From contig NZ_AP027042.1 of NCBI RefSeq assembly GCF_027924605.1, positions 535,524 through 599,523 of the forward strand: a stretch of 64,000 nucleotides of DNA, given 5' to 3'. The stretch is from Dyella sp. GSA-30. Its GTDB lineage: Bacteria; Pseudomonadota; Gammaproteobacteria; Xanthomonadales; Rhodanobacteraceae. The position numbers and the translations under genes are program-made. Below, piece by piece: positions 1 through 9,155 of this stretch. The notes beneath the pieces were generated by a model. The model was given only the letters and a program-made list of their open reading frames with translations, ran no database searches and was not told the origin of the DNA. Every line of letters begins with the position of its first letter. Position 1 is the first letter of the stretch.

Positions 1-36
1 CTGGCACAGTTGGTCGAGCCGGAAATTCCGGATTGA
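1..36 (+). CDS. Possible 3' end of an upstream gene (partial)
   Basis: Frame 1 is open from the first base and ends at TGA (34-36), giving the tail LAQLVEPEIPD. Only 11 residues are visible, so no family can be named. A plus-strand gene ending here would converge on the hydrolase gene that ends at 110, and a hairpin lies between the two. It may equally be chance reading. Confidence 0.25.
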   Translation: MAQLVEPEIPD

Positions 37-54
37 GTCCATCCAAACCGCGAA

Positions 55-94
55 ATCAGGTTCGCTTACGCTCCAGGAGATGGGCGAACCTGAT
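55..94. terminator. Hairpin at convergent gene ends
   Basis: An 11-bp perfect inverted repeat, ATCAGGTTCGC (55-65) and GCGAACCTGAT (84-94), with an 18-nt loop. No T-run follows on either strand, so it is a weak intrinsic terminator at best. It lies just past the stop of the hydrolase at 110. Confidence 0.4.
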
Positions 95-109
95 CCACAA
101 CGTCGATAG

Positions 110-2356
110 CTAATGCTCTTGCACAAACTCGACGCTTCCACGGACACCCAGTTCAAGATAACTATCGGCGAGCCAACGAATGCGTAGTGGCACCCGGGCA
201 TCCGCAATCGACTCCGAGCTCACGTCACGCCCCGTACCGTAGTTGATCTGGATACCAGGGACTTTGGGCACGCCTATCACGGCAACGATCCGGCTCCCTG
301 CGGTCAGCATCCGTGACGTCAGCATCTGACTCTGGAAGGTCAGGGTGCGCGGCTGACCCGGTTGGAGCAGTTGTCGGTGCGTGCGGTCCTGCATATAACT
401 GACGCGGCCAAGATATGACGCAAGGTCGAGATACGTGCCATCTGGCTTCAACTCCATAAAGTTGACCGATAGATCAAAATCACGCTTGTTGGTAATGACC
501 TGGAGCTTGCCTTGAAACAGGCCATCGACCTCCAACGGTTTCTCCAGCGGTTTTGTTTCGAACACCAGGGCATTGCGGACATCGAGCGCGCCCGTAGGCA
601 GTTGAAAATCCACATCGCTACGATCGGCAAAGTCGACGACAAGTTGAGGTATAGCGCGGCTACCCGGGCTATCGCCGAACAGCCATCGATCGGCTTTGCG
701 ATCGCCTGTGAGATAGAGACGCTCACGGTGGGTAGCCATATCGGCAAGCGTCGGCACATGTCGCCAGGTCTCGGCGCCCATCACTTCGAAGTTGACCCGG
801 TCGCTCAGCAAGGCCGGCAACGGCGAACCACGAAAGACGTGATCAAACCATTGCAGCCGTAAACCTTGAAGGTCGATCAATGCTGCCTTGTCGACCACGT
901 AGCCATCGACCTTGGCCAGCACACCCGTTTGCATGGCGGTATGGTGATACGGGCCGATAATCATTCGGTCGTCTGCGGATGGACGGTACTTGAGATGTTC
1001 CTGAAAATAGTAGAGCGCGCCGACCATGCCACCGTCGTAGTAGCCGGTCTCGACGAATACCGGGATATCGATATCGGCAAACTCGCGCTCGTACGGTAAC
1101 AAGCGTTGCCAATAACTATCGTAAGCCGGGTGCTGCAACCAGGTGTCGAAGACGGGATTGGGCTTGCCGTCGATCTCGTCCAGATCGCGATACGGGCGGC
1201 CGCTCGCGTACCATTTCTTCTGCAGCGCATTCCAGCGAGCGCGGTCGCCGTAGGTTGCATCGTCCAGGGCCTTGATGTCGGTAGTGTAGAACGGCCAGGG
1301 ATAGATAAAACTCTGAAACACATTGCCCTGCATCGGGGTGTCGATGCCGGGGGCGTTGGTCGCATGGGTAGCGATGGCTTTCAATGCGGGCGGATGATGC
1401 TTGGCAGCGGCCCATTGGGTGAATCCGTTATAGCTGCCACTGAACATGCCGACGCGGCCATCGCACCAGGCTTGGCGCGCGAGCCATTCGATCACCGTCG
1501 CCGCGTCTTCGCCATCATGCACATAAGGCGTCACCGGGCCTGGGCTTCGACCTTTGCCCCGCGTATAGGCAACTACGCCCGCATAGCCATGGGCGGCCAT
1601 CGTTACCGCGTCGCTCATGCTCCAATCGTCTTTCGCGTAAATCGTAAAGTTCAGCAAGGCGGTCAGCTTTGGCATACCCGCAGCGCGAGGCCGCACGACT
1701 ATCGCAGCGATCTGCGCGCCATCGGGTGTCGGGATCAACACGCGGTCGTCGACCAGAAACCGGCGCCTTGTGTCGGCGTCGAGCAGTGACGCTGACGCAG
1801 GCATCAGGTAGCCCCACGCCATCGACGCCTCATGGGCGGCTATGAGATCCACGGCCGAAGGGCAGCGTTCCAGCGCCATGCCTTCGCAGGCTTTTTCCTG
1901 CCGCGACGCCTCCACGCGAAGACTGTCCAGGTTTTGGCTGTACCAGGGCAGGATGCTGGCTGCCTGGCTATCGGACAGGGCGCCATAGAGTTCGGCGAAC
2001 GCTCGGGGCAAGGCTTCGGACGTCGTCGTTCCCGTCGCCTCATAAGCTTGGGACCGGGCATATATCCGCCACGGCACGATCGCAGGAACGAGCCTGGGTT
2101 CGTTCGATCGATATGCGGACTCGAGGCGATCGAGCGTCGCCTCCGCATCAGCGAAACGTCCGGCGGCAAGTTGAAGCCGGAAGCGTTTTGTCAGGTCGGC
2201 GGGGCTTTGAGCCGCAGCGTAAGCAGGGATCAAGTTGGCGGCGATGGCCGGGATGTCAGCCTGCTCGATCGGAGCACCCTGGGCACCGGCGGTCGCAGAA
2301 GCCGACAGACCCATGGCCAACAGGGCGGGTAGCGCGAAAACCCTCATACGATCCAT
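110..2356 (-). CDS. Exported CocE/NonD-type hydrolase (S15-like)
   Basis: 748 residues. A Sec signal peptide covers about residues 1-25 (hydrophobic run, then ATAGA before QGAP), so the enzyme should act in the periplasm. Residues ~205-480 form an alpha/beta hydrolase domain with the nucleophile elbow SGSYNGF (Ser ~308), typical of the X-Pro dipeptidyl-peptidase/cocaine esterase (CocE/NonD) superfamily. The C-terminal ~170 residues fit the jelly-roll domain of this family. The N-terminal ~190 residues are helical and precede the catalytic part. Substrate is unknown; acyl esters or peptides with N-terminal X-Pro are the known family substrates. It is monocistronic as far as can be seen, with the LytTR gene upstream on the same strand. 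Confidence 0.85.
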   Translation of the reverse strand: MDRMRVFALPALLAMGLSASATAGAQGAPIEQADIPAIAANLIPAYAAAQSPADLTKRFRLQLAAGRFADAEATLDRLESAYRSNEPRLVPAIVPWRIYARSQAYEATGTTTSEALPRAFAELYGALSDSQAASILPWYSQNLDSLRVEASRQEKACEGMALERCPSAVDLIAAHEASMAWGYLMPASASLLDADTRRRFLVDDRVLIPTPDGAQIAAIVVRPRAAGMPKLTALLNFTIYAKDDWSMSDAVTMAAHGYAGVVAYTRGKGRSPGPVTPYVHDGEDAATVIEWLARQAWCDGRVGMFSGSYNGFTQWAAAKHHPPALKAIATHATNAPGIDTPMQGNVFQSFIYPWPFYTTDIKALDDATYGDRARWNALQKKWYASGRPYRDLDEIDGKPNPVFDTWLQHPAYDSYWQRLLPYEREFADIDIPVFVETGYYDGGMVGALYYFQEHLKYRPSADDRMIIGPYHHTAMQTGVLAKVDGYVVDKAALIDLQGLRLQWFDHVFRGSPLPALLSDRVNFEVMGAETWRHVPTLADMATHRERLYLTGDRKADRWLFGDSPGSRAIPQLVVDFADRSDVDFQLPTGALDVRNALVFETKPLEKPLEVDGLFQGKLQVITNKRDFDLSVNFMELKPDGTYLDLASYLGRVSYMQDRTHRQLLQPGQPRTLTFQSQMLTSRMLTAGSRIVAVIGVPKVPGIQINYGTGRDVSSESIADARVPLRIRWLADSYLELGVRGSVEFVQEH

Positions 2357-2472
2357 TCCTCAGGGAAGCACTGCTCATCGAGCCAGGGGCGGCTCGGACA
2401 GCTGAATGATTCCCGGGAACGGAAAGCGACGGCCAAGAAATCGGCGAACGAACACTCGTGCGCGGCGAACGG

Positions 2473-3354
2473 TCAAATAACGCGGTCGCGAAACAATCGT
2501 GCCCCTGCCCGACTGGTCGAAATCGTCTGGCCGGTTTCCATATGCAGGAGCAGGCGCCCGCCACCGGCAGGCTCTGCCCTTGCGACACGATGAACATTGA
2601 CGATCCAGGACCGGTGAACGCGAACGTACTTCGCCGGATCGAGCGACTTGGCAAACTCGGCCAGCGTCACGCGGACCAGATGCTTGCCGGAGAGCGTGCT
2701 CACTTCCGCGTAGTCGTCCGCGCCACCGATGCTTACCACGGTGTCCATATCGATCGGCCGGAGCTCATCGCCGATTCGGACGAAGTAACGGGAGAGCGCC
2801 ACATCGGTCCGCGCCTCGGCGTCCTCGGTTGCTGTTTCCGGTGGCTGTTTGGCGATCAATGCATCGGATTGACCTCCTCTCGCCAGTTGTCGGGAATCGT
2901 CTGCCACGGGAGCCCGACCCCTTGCATCGGACACCCCCTGTTGGCCCTGCAAATAGGACACGGTCGCTATCAAGGCGTAGGTCGTGACGTTCTCAAGCGA
3001 CTGCCAGCTCGCTCCACTGATCGAAAAAGGTTTCACCAGAAATCCGTTTGGCCCCTGGCCCTCGACCAGCCCCAGGAGAACGATCAGCAGCCCGTACGAC
3101 AGGAAAACGAACGCCGCGCATAGCAACAGATGACCCAGCAACTGGATCGTCCCAGGCTTTCCGATCAGCCTGCGCAGGATAATGCGACGCACCAGGGCCC
3201 CGAAGATCACCACGGGCACTGTATTGGCCGCTCCGCCCAGAAGGCTCCCGCGCAAGTCGAGATTCAACGCCAGCCGCATGGTGATCGAATACGCCACAAA
3301 GATGCCGGCGACCGCCAACAGATCAAAAGTCCGCCGTCTCATCCACTTCTCCAC
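2473..3354 (-). CDS. Membrane-bound LytTR-family transcription regulator
   Basis: 293 residues. About four hydrophobic segments (roughly 10-30, 37-57, 68-95, 120-138) form an N-terminal membrane domain. A linker follows, then a LytTR DNA-binding domain (~190-293) with the hallmark pattern GGADDYAEV...VRVTLAEF...YVRVHRSWIVNV. This is a one-component regulator tethered to the inner membrane, a layout common in this bacterial group and lacking a receiver domain. It is divergent from the M61 peptidase gene (start 3531) and upstream of the CocE-type hydrolase on its own strand, so either may be a target. The inducing signal is unknown. Confidence 0.85.
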   Translation of the reverse strand: MEKWMRRRTFDLLAVAGIFVAYSITMRLALNLDLRGSLLGGAANTVPVVIFGALVRRIILRRLIGKPGTIQLLGHLLLCAAFVFLSYGLLIVLLGLVEGQGPNGFLVKPFSISGASWQSLENVTTYALIATVSYLQGQQGVSDARGRAPVADDSRQLARGGQSDALIAKQPPETATEDAEARTDVALSRYFVRIGDELRPIDMDTVVSIGGADDYAEVSTLSGKHLVRVTLAEFAKSLDPAKYVRVHRSWIVNVHRVARAEPAGGGRLLLHMETGQTISTSRAGARLFRDRVI

Positions 3355-3530
3355 CCCTACACCCGATCCGGAAACGAAGCGTGCAGGGTTATCGAGCCTG
3401 CTTCAAGGCTTCAACGGCGCGGTTTCATCCAGCCCCCAGACGATACGCAAGCATGACTATCTCCCTAGCCTCATCCCTGGGCTGTGGTGATAAGTTTGAA
3501 GATTGTCCCCCTCGCTTGTCGGAGCCCCTC

Positions 3531-5489
3531 ATGTCCCCTGTCCCGTCCGTTGGTCGGTCGCCTGCCGCTTGTCGCAGGTTCTCGCGTCTTGCCCTGGCTG
3601 TCGCGGTCGCGCTCACTGCCGGCACCGCCGCTGCACAGCAGGCGTACACCGACGATGTACCGCCACCGCAGGATGCGCCATATGCCGGCACGGTGGGGCT
3701 TCATGTCGATGCCAGCGATACGCTGCAAGGCATTTTCCGCGTGCATGAAACGATCCCGGTAAAAGCCGGTGCGCTGACGCTGTTGTATCCGCAATGGATT
3801 CCGGGCGATCACTCGCCGACCGGTCCGATCGCCATGCTTGCCGGCCTCAAGCTCATGGCCAATGGCAAACCGCTCGCGTGGAAGCGCGATAAATACAACG
3901 TGTATGCCTTTCATCTCGATGTGCCCGCCGGCGTCTCCACGCTGGATGCAGAATTCCAGTACATGTCCGGTCGTACCGACAACGAAGGCTTCGAGATCAC
4001 CGACCGCATGATGGATATGGAATGGAGCAAGGTGGCGCTCTATCCGGCCGGCTACTTTTCGCGCGGTATCACCTTCGCACCGAGCGTAACGCTACCGCAC
4101 GGCTGGCAGCTCGGCACCGCATTGGAGATGGCTTCGCAGTCCGGCGATACCACCACCTTCAAACCGGTAACGCTCAACAACCTGGTCGATTCGCCGATCT
4201 ACGCGGGCCAGTACTTCAAGCGCGTCGATCTCACGCCGGCCGGCGATGCGCCGGTGCATCTGGACATCGTCGCCGATGACCCGAAATACCTGGAGATGAC
4301 GCCCGAGCAACTGACAGCGCATCGCGCCCTGGCGACGCAGGCGACCAAGCTGTTCGGTTCGCACCACTACGACCACTACGACTTCCTGTTCTCGCTGTCG
4401 GATCAACTGGCCGGCAACGGCACGGAGCATCACCAGTCCAGCGAAAACGGCCTGGGCGCCGACTACTTCACCGCCTGGGGCGACTCCGCGCCTGGCCGCG
4501 ACCTGCTGGCGCACGAGTACACGCATTCGTGGAACGGCAAGTTCCGCCGCCCGGCCGATCTTTGGACGCCCAACTTCAATGTGCCGATGGGCGATTCGCT
4601 GCTATGGGTGTACGAGGGACAGACCGAATACTGGGGTTTCGTGTTGACCGCGCGCGCCGGCATGTGGACACCGCAGCAGTTCCGCGATGCGCTGGCCATG
4701 ACGGCCGCCAACTACGAACGCAACCGCGAAGGGTTCCAGTGGCGCACATTGGAAGACACCACCAACGACGCGACCGCCGCACGCCGTTCCAGCCTGCCAT
4801 ACCGCAGCTGGCAGATGAGCGAGGACTATTACAGCGGCGGACAGATGATGTGGTTGGAGGTCGACGGCAAGCTACGCGCGCTGACGCACGGCAAGAGGTC
4901 GCTGGATGATTTCGCACGCGCGTTCTTTGGCGTCGAGAACGGCAGCTATGTCACCAAGACCTACACGTTCGACGACGTAGTGGCAGCGCTGGACGGCGTG
5001 GCCAAATACGATTGGGCGGGCTTCCTGCACGCGCACGTCGACACGGTCAATCCGCCGCTACAGGACGGCCTTGCCGCCACCGGCTGGAAACTTGTCTATA
5101 CCGACAAGGAAAGCGAATACGAGAAGCAATACAACAGCCGACCGGCGTCGTCGCGCCATATCTACAACTTTGCCTGGTCGATCGGCTTGACGATGAACGA
5201 CAAGGGCGAGGTCAACGACGTACGCTGGGATGGGCCCGCATTCAAGGCCGGTGTCAGTACCGGGGCCGCGCTGGTCGCGGTGAATGGCCAGACCTATTCG
5301 ACCGATGTACTGAAGGATGCGATCGCGGCCGCCAAGAACAGCAAAGCGCCGATCCAGCTGTTGCTGAAGTACCAGGGCGGGTTCCGAACGGTGCCGGTGG
5401 ATTATCACGAGGGCTTGAAGTACCCGCATCTGGTACGCGTCGATGGAACGCCTGATTATTTGAGCGAGATCATTGCTCCGCGGAAATAA
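3531..5489 (+). CDS. M61 family metallopeptidase with PDZ domain
   Basis: 652 residues from the ATG at 3531, chosen because a clear signal peptide follows (hydrophobic run ending TAAAQQAY); the reading frame extends 50 residues further upstream without family character. The zinc motif HEYTH is at ~328-332 and the third ligand is the Glu of WVYEGQTEYW (~362), as in the glycyl aminopeptidase M61 family. A C-terminal PDZ domain lies at ~530-640 (DGPAFKAGVSTGAALVAVNG). Length matches the family. It is predicted to be a periplasmic aminopeptidase. It is convergent with the DUF4034 gene, with REP-like hairpins between. Confidence 0.92.
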   Translation: MSPVPSVGRSPAACRRFSRLALAVAVALTAGTAAAQQAYTDDVPPPQDAPYAGTVGLHVDASDTLQGIFRVHETIPVKAGALTLLYPQWIPGDHSPTGPIAMLAGLKLMANGKPLAWKRDKYNVYAFHLDVPAGVSTLDAEFQYMSGRTDNEGFEITDRMMDMEWSKVALYPAGYFSRGITFAPSVTLPHGWQLGTALEMASQSGDTTTFKPVTLNNLVDSPIYAGQYFKRVDLTPAGDAPVHLDIVADDPKYLEMTPEQLTAHRALATQATKLFGSHHYDHYDFLFSLSDQLAGNGTEHHQSSENGLGADYFTAWGDSAPGRDLLAHEYTHSWNGKFRRPADLWTPNFNVPMGDSLLWVYEGQTEYWGFVLTARAGMWTPQQFRDALAMTAANYERNREGFQWRTLEDTTNDATAARRSSLPYRSWQMSEDYYSGGQMMWLEVDGKLRALTHGKRSLDDFARAFFGVENGSYVTKTYTFDDVVAALDGVAKYDWAGFLHAHVDTVNPPLQDGLAATGWKLVYTDKESEYEKQYNSRPASSRHIYNFAWSIGLTMNDKGEVNDVRWDGPAFKAGVSTGAALVAVNGQTYSTDVLKDAIAAAKNSKAPIQLLLKYQGGFRTVPVDYHEGLKYPHLVRVDGTPDYLSEIIAPRK

Positions 5490-5513
5490 GTTTTTGGGGG
5501 TTTCGAAAGCTCC

Positions 5514-5553
5514 CCTGTTCGTCGTCCCGGCGCAGGCCGGGACGACGAACAGG
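5514..5553. repeat. REP-like hairpin, family A copy 1
   Basis: Perfect 18-bp arms, CCTGTTCGTCGTCCCGGC and its complement, close on a 4-nt loop GCAG. It lies 25 bp after the M61 stop and may terminate both convergent genes. The core is shared with copies near 20801, 30246, 49014, 52064 and 59139. Confidence 0.85.
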
Positions 5554-5564
5554 AGGTTATTCGA

Positions 5565-5629
5565 GACTTCCTTCAGTCGCGGCTGTGCACTCGAAGGCAC
5601 AGCTGGTCGCGACTGAAGTCGCTCCTACA
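5565..5629. repeat. REP-like element, family B copy 1
   Basis: Contains an imperfect leading copy (CTTCAGTCGCG) and a full inverted copy (CGCGACTGAAGTCGCTCCTA) around an inner stem GCTGTGC (5582-5588)/GCACAGC (5597-5603). It directly follows family A copy 1, an A-then-B order that recurs elsewhere in the window. Confidence 0.75.
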
Positions 5630-5654
5630 TTGGCTTTGAAGTCATCCCGCTGCT

Positions 5655-7256
5655 TCAGTGCACCTGCCCGGCTTTCGAAGCCGTCTCCTGGCTCTTCAAT
5701 ACGAACGCCTCTCGCAGGAACCGCACGTGCGCCCGAATGCCGGGATCGTTTTCGAAGTGCTTGTCGAGATACTCCATCGTATCCTGCAAGCCCTGGCGTG
5801 GCTGATTCAGCTGGACGAATGCCCGAAGCAACCAACCTTCCGAGTTTTCCGGCGCATCCTTGATCAGCTGATCGGCCATGGCCCAGCTCTTGTCCCACTG
5901 CTGGAACCAGGCGCCATAAAGTTCGCCCAGCTTGTAACGGATCTCGTAATTGGCGGGGTCGCTGGCAATGATCTGCAGATAGTCGTTCTCCGCCTGTTTC
6001 GGCTCCGCCATCAACTCGTAGGCATCGCCAAGCGCTTTGAGCGTGTTTGCGTTCTTGTGCCATTTCGCAGAAAGCGTGGCCATCTCCTCCAATGCCCACG
6101 GTTTTTCGCGAAAGGTCACAAGATTGGGAGCGCGCTGCAACCGCACTCCGTCCGCCCACGGAGAGAAGCGAATGACTTCCGATTGATAGACCACTGCCAG
6201 ATTCGCCATGTGCCGTTTGTTGGTCACGTTCGCGACACCGGAAAGAATCTCGCCGGCGGGCATATCGTCAAGCACCATCCGGTAGCTTTCCGAGTCTGCG
6301 CGCCCCTCACAATTGCAATCGGTAAGGTTCGCCGCATACGCCGCGGGAAGCGGCAGCAACAATTTCAGGAGCCCATTCTTCGACGCGTGCGCCTGCGCAC
6401 GATCCACAATGCGCGACATCTCCTCGATGGAGCCGCCCCATTTGGGTTCGGCGCTCCAGACCATCTGCCCGTAGATCGCATAGTTTGTCGGCTCCACGGC
6501 AAGGCCGCGATTGGCCGCATCGGATATCGCAGCGTCGTCTCCCGTCAGCATCGCCATATCTATCAGCAACGAATAAGCGTGAGCAATGCGTGGATTCAGC
6601 TTGATTGCCTCGTCGAGATCAGCCTTACCTAGCGCCAACCATTTATCCATGGCGACGAAGTTCTCTCTTGGCGTATCGCTTACAACCTTTCCACCGCGCG
6701 CAATCCAGGCCATACCCAGATAGAAGCGACCGCTGGCGACGTAAGCGAACGCGCTCTTTGGCGATTGCTTTTTCCAGGCTTCGATCAATGCCCGCGTCTC
6801 GTTGGTCGAATCGGAGAAATTCCCAAAATAGATATGATCGAGCAACCCCGCCGATTCGGGATGTGTACGCTGTTTTTGCAACGCATCCTGCATGTAACGA
6901 TCCAGTTCAGCGGCGCGCCCTTTCTCGATGAGCGACTTCATATCTTCGTAGCTCATGAACGACTGCATGTGGTACGCGCAGTAGGCGTGCGTCGCCGCGG
7001 GAGACCAATGGCTCCCCGGCGGATCGGGATAGGAAAGGCACCGCTGGAGAGGATCCTTGATGGCCTCCGCCTGTTTCGCTGCCTCAAGAAAGCGAATAAC
7101 TGCATCGGGAGAAAAGAGCGACGCCTTTGGCGTGGCGCGCGCCGATGCGGCTCCATTAGCCGCCGTTCCAAAATCACCGCTTGCAAGGCTTGGCTGCATG
7201 GCTCCCATCACCCACATGGTCCCTGCCAGCGCAACTGCCTGGATCCTTGATCGCAT
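5655..7256 (-). CDS. Exported DUF4034/TPR-like protein
   Basis: 533 residues. The N-terminus (MRSRIQAVALAGTMWVMG, then PSLASGD) is a Sec signal peptide. The mature part is alpha-helical with tetratricopeptide-like units; residues ~95-260 (AWIARGGKVV, WLALGKADLDEAIKLNPR, EPKWGGS) match my memory of DUF4034, and residues ~400-500 (LKALGDAYELMAEPKQAEND) read as classic TPRs. A CNC-type Cys pair occurs near residue 315. It is probably a periplasmic scaffold; no enzymatic motif is visible. It stands alone, convergent with the M61 peptidase gene. Confidence 0.7.
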   Translation of the reverse strand: MRSRIQAVALAGTMWVMGAMQPSLASGDFGTAANGAASARATPKASLFSPDAVIRFLEAAKQAEAIKDPLQRCLSYPDPPGSHWSPAATHAYCAYHMQSFMSYEDMKSLIEKGRAAELDRYMQDALQKQRTHPESAGLLDHIYFGNFSDSTNETRALIEAWKKQSPKSAFAYVASGRFYLGMAWIARGGKVVSDTPRENFVAMDKWLALGKADLDEAIKLNPRIAHAYSLLIDMAMLTGDDAAISDAANRGLAVEPTNYAIYGQMVWSAEPKWGGSIEEMSRIVDRAQAHASKNGLLKLLLPLPAAYAANLTDCNCEGRADSESYRMVLDDMPAGEILSGVANVTNKRHMANLAVVYQSEVIRFSPWADGVRLQRAPNLVTFREKPWALEEMATLSAKWHKNANTLKALGDAYELMAEPKQAENDYLQIIASDPANYEIRYKLGELYGAWFQQWDKSWAMADQLIKDAPENSEGWLLRAFVQLNQPRQGLQDTMEYLDKHFENDPGIRAHVRFLREAFVLKSQETASKAGQVH

Positions 7257-7429
7257 GTCCTTTCCCCTGTGTCCCTGGACAGATAATAACCAGCATTAAT
7301 ATTGCATCTGAATAGAAGGAAATCAAAGTGACAATATCCCCCTCTGGCCGCTATGCAATGCGGGTGATCTCGGCCAAGATGACTATCGAACCGCAATTCG
7401 CACGTTGCGCGCCGCAATAGGGGGAATCC

Positions 7430-8215
7430 ATGAAGCGTTGGCGTCTGCTATTGATCGCTGGCCTGGTGCTGCCTGCACTGGCCGCGTGCTCGAAGAAGCA
7501 AGAGGTCGCCCCGGGAAGTATCCCGGGGCAGACGTCCAAACCGGGAGCCATGCTCGCCTATGAGCACACCCTGTTTGTTCAGATGCCGTCCGCACAAATC
7601 TCCGGACATGTTTCCGCCGCGCGTGAAGCCTGCGATGCGAATCGCTTCGGCGCATGTACCGTACTTCGTATCACGCAGAGCGGCTCGGGTGCGGAACTGC
7701 TTGTTCGCATCGTGCCGTCGGGTGTCGAACCACTGACCAAACTGGCGGCCCAGGACGGCGTAGTTACATCACGCGAAAGCCGTGCCGAAGATCTCGCCGA
7801 TGCCGTGCAGGACACCCAGCGCAAGCAGGCGCAGCTCGATGCCTATGCGGCGCATCTGGAGGAACTGGCCGCACGCAAGGATATCGGCGTGTCCGACCTG
7901 ATCGCACTGGCCCGCGAACGCGCGCAGGTGCAGACCGAGCGCGAAGGTCTGCTCAACGATGCAGCCCAACAGAAACGGCGCATCGAAACCAATCTGCTCA
8001 CCATCAAGTTCGGCGACTCGGACGTGGAAAGCCGCGAACATCGGCTCGCCGCATCGTTCACTGAATTGCTCGATCGACTCGTCGACGGTATCGGCGATGC
8101 TTTGTCGGCACTCGCTTATGGATTGCCGTTCCTGCTCTTGTTGCTGCCGGTATGCCTGGTATGGCTGTGGGCTTGGCGCAGGTTGACGGCACGCTGGCGT
8201 CGCCCGCGGAACTGA
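7430..8215 (+). CDS. DUF4349 lipoprotein
   Basis: 261 residues. The N-terminus has a lipobox, LAAC, with Cys ~19, so the protein is lipid-anchored after signal peptidase II cleavage. Residues ~45-215 match DUF4349, with a charged helical/coiled-coil hairpin at ~120-190 (QDTQRKQAQLDAYAAHLEEL...QVQTEREGLLNDAAQQKRRIETNLLTI described as two helices). One transmembrane helix lies near the C-terminus (~225-248), followed by an Arg-rich tail (RRLTARWRRPRN) likely facing the cytoplasm. The family occurs in envelope stress contexts, but its function is not established. The AraC-type gene begins 4 nt after its stop. Confidence 0.85.
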   Translation: MKRWRLLLIAGLVLPALAACSKKQEVAPGSIPGQTSKPGAMLAYEHTLFVQMPSAQISGHVSAAREACDANRFGACTVLRITQSGSGAELLVRIVPSGVEPLTKLAAQDGVVTSRESRAEDLADAVQDTQRKQAQLDAYAAHLEELAARKDIGVSDLIALARERAQVQTEREGLLNDAAQQKRRIETNLLTIKFGDSDVESREHRLAASFTELLDRLVDGIGDALSALAYGLPFLLLLLPVCLVWLWAWRRLTARWRRPRN

Positions 8216-8219
8216 GCAG

Positions 8220-8669
8220 GTGAGCAACAAAGCCACCACGGCGCAGCACTTACGAGACCTCGCAAGGCTGCGCCGCGTGCGCGATCGGATCGACCGGGAC
8301 TACGCGCAGCCACTCGACGTCGAGGCACTCGCGCGTGGCGTACATATGTCGGCCGGGCATCTGAGCCGCCAGTTCAAGCTCGCTTATGGCGAATCTCCGT
8401 ACTCCTATCTGATGACGCGGCGCATCGAGCGTGCGATGGCCTTGCTTCGCCGCGGCGACCTCAGTGTCACCGACATCTGCTTCACGGTCGGCTGCGCGTC
8501 GCTGGGTACGTTCACCACACGCTTCACCGAACTGGTCGGCATGTCGCCCGGCACGTATCGGCGCCAGGAAGCGGACGCGACGGCAGGTATCCCGTCGTGC
8601 ATGGCCAAGCAGGTAACGCGACCGGTCAGGAATCGAGAAGCGCCGCCTGATGGGTCGGACCTAGACTGA
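8220..8669 (+). CDS. AraC-type transcription regulator, short
   Basis: 149 residues from a GTG start, 4 nt after the DUF4349 stop. Residues ~18-118 are the two helix-turn-helix AraC DNA-binding domain (DVEALARGVHMSAGHLSRQF and DICFTVGCASLGTFTTRFTE); there is no N-terminal sensing domain. The C-terminal ~30 residues are unrelated low-complexity sequence. It is followed after 35 bp by a VOC protein gene, an arrangement in which the regulator usually controls its neighbour. Confidence 0.88.
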   Translation: MSNKATTAQHLRDLARLRRVRDRIDRDYAQPLDVEALARGVHMSAGHLSRQFKLAYGESPYSYLMTRRIERAMALLRRGDLSVTDICFTVGCASLGTFTTRFTELVGMSPGTYRRQEADATAGIPSCMAKQVTRPVRNREAPPDGSDLD

Positions 8670-8704
8670 TCGCCATGCACCTCACCACCACTGAGAGACA
8701 CGTC

Positions 8705-9115
8705 ATGGACATCACCATTCATTCGAGTTTCCTGCCGCAGAACGACCCGGACGCCGCTGTAGCCTTCTATCGGGATACCCTCGATTTCGAGGTTCGCAAC
8801 GACATCGGCTATGGCGGAAAGCGCTGGATCACGGTTGGGCCGAAGGGCCAGCCCGCACTCTCCATCGTCCTGTATCCGCCGGACGCCAGCCCTGGCATCA
8901 CCGACGACGAACGCCGCACCATTGCCGAGATGATGGCCAAGGGTACGTTCGGCATCGTCCTTCTGGCGACGACGGACCTCGAAGGCGCTTTCGAACAGCT
9001 GCAGGCCCGCGATGCCGATATCGTGCAGGAGCCAACCGATCAGCCGTACGGGGTTCGTGACTGCGCTGTTCGCGACCCCGCGGGCAATATGATTCGTATC
9101 CAGCAGCTGCGCTGA
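8705..9115 (+). CDS. VOC superfamily (glyoxalase-like) protein
   Basis: 136 residues from the ATG at 8705 (MDITIHSSFLPQNDPDAAV); an upstream in-frame ATG at 8675 would add 10 residues but lacks the conserved start of the fold. The paired beta-alpha-beta-beta-beta pattern ends with the typical DCAVRDPAGNMIRI. Such proteins are metal-dependent dioxygenases, lyases or resistance proteins; the exact reaction cannot be read from sequence. Likely controlled by the AraC-type gene just upstream. Confidence 0.85.
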   Translation: MDITIHSSFLPQNDPDAAVAFYRDTLDFEVRNDIGYGGKRWITVGPKGQPALSIVLYPPDASPGITDDERRTIAEMMAKGTFGIVLLATTDLEGAFEQLQARDADIVQEPTDQPYGVRDCAVRDPAGNMIRIQQLR

Positions 9116-9126
9116 ACCGGCTCGGG

Positions 9127-9155
9127 CACTGAGTCCCGATCTCCTGGACTTAGTG
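9127..9155. terminator. Inverted repeat at convergent gene ends
   Basis: CACTGAGTCC (9127-9136) and GGACTTAGTG (9146-9155) pair with one mismatch over a 9-nt loop. It sits between the convergent VOC and SDR genes and overlaps the SDR stop codon. No T-run is seen. Confidence 0.4.
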